A stretch of DNA of 64,000 bases from Izhakiella capsodis (GTDB lineage Bacteria; Pseudomonadota; Gammaproteobacteria; Enterobacterales; Enterobacteriaceae): contig NZ_FOVC01000009.1 of assembly GCF_900115045.1 (NCBI RefSeq), forward strand, positions 62,001 through 126,000, read 5' to 3'. Under the pieces are notes generated by a model. The model ran no database searches, was not told the origin of the DNA, and saw nothing but the letters and a program-made list of their open reading frames with translations. This document shows positions 62,771 through 64,000 of the stretch, piece after piece. Made by a program: the position numbers and the translations under genes. Each line of letters opens with the position of its first letter. Positions within the stretch are counted from its first letter, which is position 1.

Positions 62771-63444
62771 CTATGGACATAATTCAGGGTTATTCACTGG
62801 TTGAATATAAGTCAGGGTGTAATGCAGTGGCTCGAAAGACGTATTGGGGATTCGCAACTCTCCCGTGCAGGTTGAACGTTCATCATGGTTATCTTTTTGG
62901 AAAAAATCGTACAGCGAGGATCTATCCAGTAGATACGCCTCCATTTCGCATTCAGAAAACCTATTATACTCACCGCTACGCGCTGCATATTCATTATATC
63001 TGATGATATATAAGCCATCATTCACATGGTGAAATCCGCTAAATCAACGAATTTAATCAGTGCTGCGTCGCTTCCTGAGATGACAGACACTCTGTCGATT
63101 TCTTATCTTGCAGCGGAATGAACCTTTTCAAGCCCATAGAACGGTTCGGCCGATACGTCGTGCATAAACTGCTGAAAAGGAATACCTAAGTGGTTAAGTG
63201 GGTTGTAGAGCTTTTTCTCTTGTGCTACGGAATGAATCTGTTTACCCAAATTGGACCGGGTTACCGGTGGGCGGTTTTCCATCCCCCTATACAAAGTACC
63301 CCAGCGATTCACTAATGGCTGATTATTTACATTGGCGATTTTGGTTGATATACCTCCACTTTTCTTGCCCTTGGCGAGCGATGAGAGGAGTGCATGTTTA
63401 TTTAAAATCTGAGACGCTTTACTATCTAAACCGTTGATTATCAT
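62771..63444 (-). pseudogene. Unassigned effector-like gene, about 225 codons, one stop and one frameshift
   Basis: The 113-codon ORF at 63103-63444 (MIINGLDSKASQILNKHALL ... TLYRGMENRPPVTRSNLGKQ ... EKVHSAAR) ends at TAA 63103. The same frame stays open for 26 further codons (EIDRVSVISGSDAALIKFVD, LADFTM). A one-base shift at about 63024 then joins it to the next open frame (NDGLYIIRYNEYAARSGEYN ... EAYLLDRSSLYDFFQ) ending at 62771. AAAGGGAT lies about 12 bases before the ATG. The N-terminus is Ser/Asn/Lys-rich without a signal peptide. LYRGM resembles the first strand of R-S-E ADP-ribosyltransferases, but no STS or ExE motif is certain. I do not know the family. Confidence 0.45.
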
Positions 63445-64000
63445 GATCTTTTTATCCCTTTAGAGGTGAACGGAAGTGGTATTGGGTCTGATACTCAGTG
63501 ACATAAAAGCTCACATCAGGAAAAAAAGGGTGTCTAAAAAATCGGTGTCAATAATTTCTCTATTTATCAGACAATTAGCCCTTAACCTATGAAACCTTTC
63601 CCATACCATTGAGTTTCAAGCGACTATATTAGCTATCTGAGGTTTTATTTCTTTCAAAATTCGATTTTTCATGGTCGCAGGTGGCATATTGTAAATAAGA
63701 GGGATGCGTTATCGAAAGCCGTCGGGTTGATAATCAGTGTAAATTGGCGCTTAGTAAAAATGACAGGTTTCACAGCAGTTAAAGAAGGGTCTTAGCGATC
63801 CTTTTAATCTACGGTGATCATTTGCACACAAGTGAAAAGACGCTAAGGCGGGTTGACGCCCATTCTTGAAATCATGTGCCTTGACAGTACAGGCAACCCG
63901 CGCACAGGCGGTTTGTAGCATCAACTCTCTTCAAATCCATCTGTCGCTGGCTGCGGTAATCAACTTTAGCCAAACTGGACAATATTTTATCATACTCAGT
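63445..64000. other. Right-edge region without recognised gene
   Basis: 556 bases, AT-rich to about 63800 and closer to genome average after. Only short random frames were seen on either strand; no repeats or RNA genes. Confidence 0.4.

Overview
The window comes from a Gram-negative enterobacterium, most likely Erwiniaceae (Erwinia/Pantoea-like). The evidence is the enterobacterial-common-antigen start of the wec cluster next to rho-trxA-rhlB-gppA, blocks collinear with E. coli (hmsP-dctA-yhjJ-kdgK-yhjG-yhjE; eptB-proK), proteins close to E. coli in length and motifs, and KdgR- and MntR-type operators. Many genes are broken (an acyltransferase, hmsP, cdiA, eptB, several small ORFs), so this genome is losing function. 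The species call is inference.

Layout. 1-3.2 kb (minus): wecB (cut by the window edge), wzzE and wecA of the enterobacterial common antigen pathway. 3.4-8.3 kb: rho, trxA, rhlB, gppA. 8.4-13 kb: a decayed stretch with an acyltransferase-3 pseudogene, intact cybB and a broken c-di-GMP protein gene hmsP; the cellulose genes that flank hmsP in relatives are not visible here. 13.2-21.3 kb: dctA, yhjJ, kdgK (with a KdgR-like operator), yhjG and yhjE. 21.9-26.3 kb: metal homeostasis, with a Mg2+ P-type ATPase of MgtB type, a proline-containing leader ORF before it and a 28-residue membrane peptide (MgtR-like position) after it, then mntP with an MntR-like palindrome. 27.2-32 kb: a contact-dependent inhibition/two-partner-secretion locus with an intact outer-membrane transporter, an intact HlyC-type acyltransferase, a broken and internally shortened CdiA that keeps a type-17-like toxin tail, and an Imm31-like immunity gene.

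32-52.2 kb: a compact formate hydrogenlyase supercluster. fhlA and hypABCDE run left, and hycABCDEFGHI-hydN-fdhF-hypF plus a NiCoT nickel permease run right. Sigma-54 promoters and FhlA-type dyads lie before hypA, hycA and hydN. Regulator, structural complex, formate dehydrogenase, all Hyp maturation proteins and nickel uptake therefore sit together. FdhF carries cysteine at residue 140 where E. coli has selenocysteine, so this system should not need selenium.

52.6-64 kb: an uncharacterised membrane protein, a YetF/DUF421 protein, and a large orphan Rhs protein with no PAAR, no VgrG neighbour and an unusual C-terminal domain resembling clan-CD (caspase/C80-like) cysteine peptidases. Then come tRNA-Pro(CGG), an eptB relic, and an AT-rich graveyard of small decayed genes. 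These include a pseudogene of about 225 codons (62771-63444) that I cannot assign to a family.

The strongest candidates for something new are the Rhs toxin domain and its missing or unconventional immunity gene, the mgtB-linked leader and micropeptide, and the unassigned effector-like pseudogene near the right edge.
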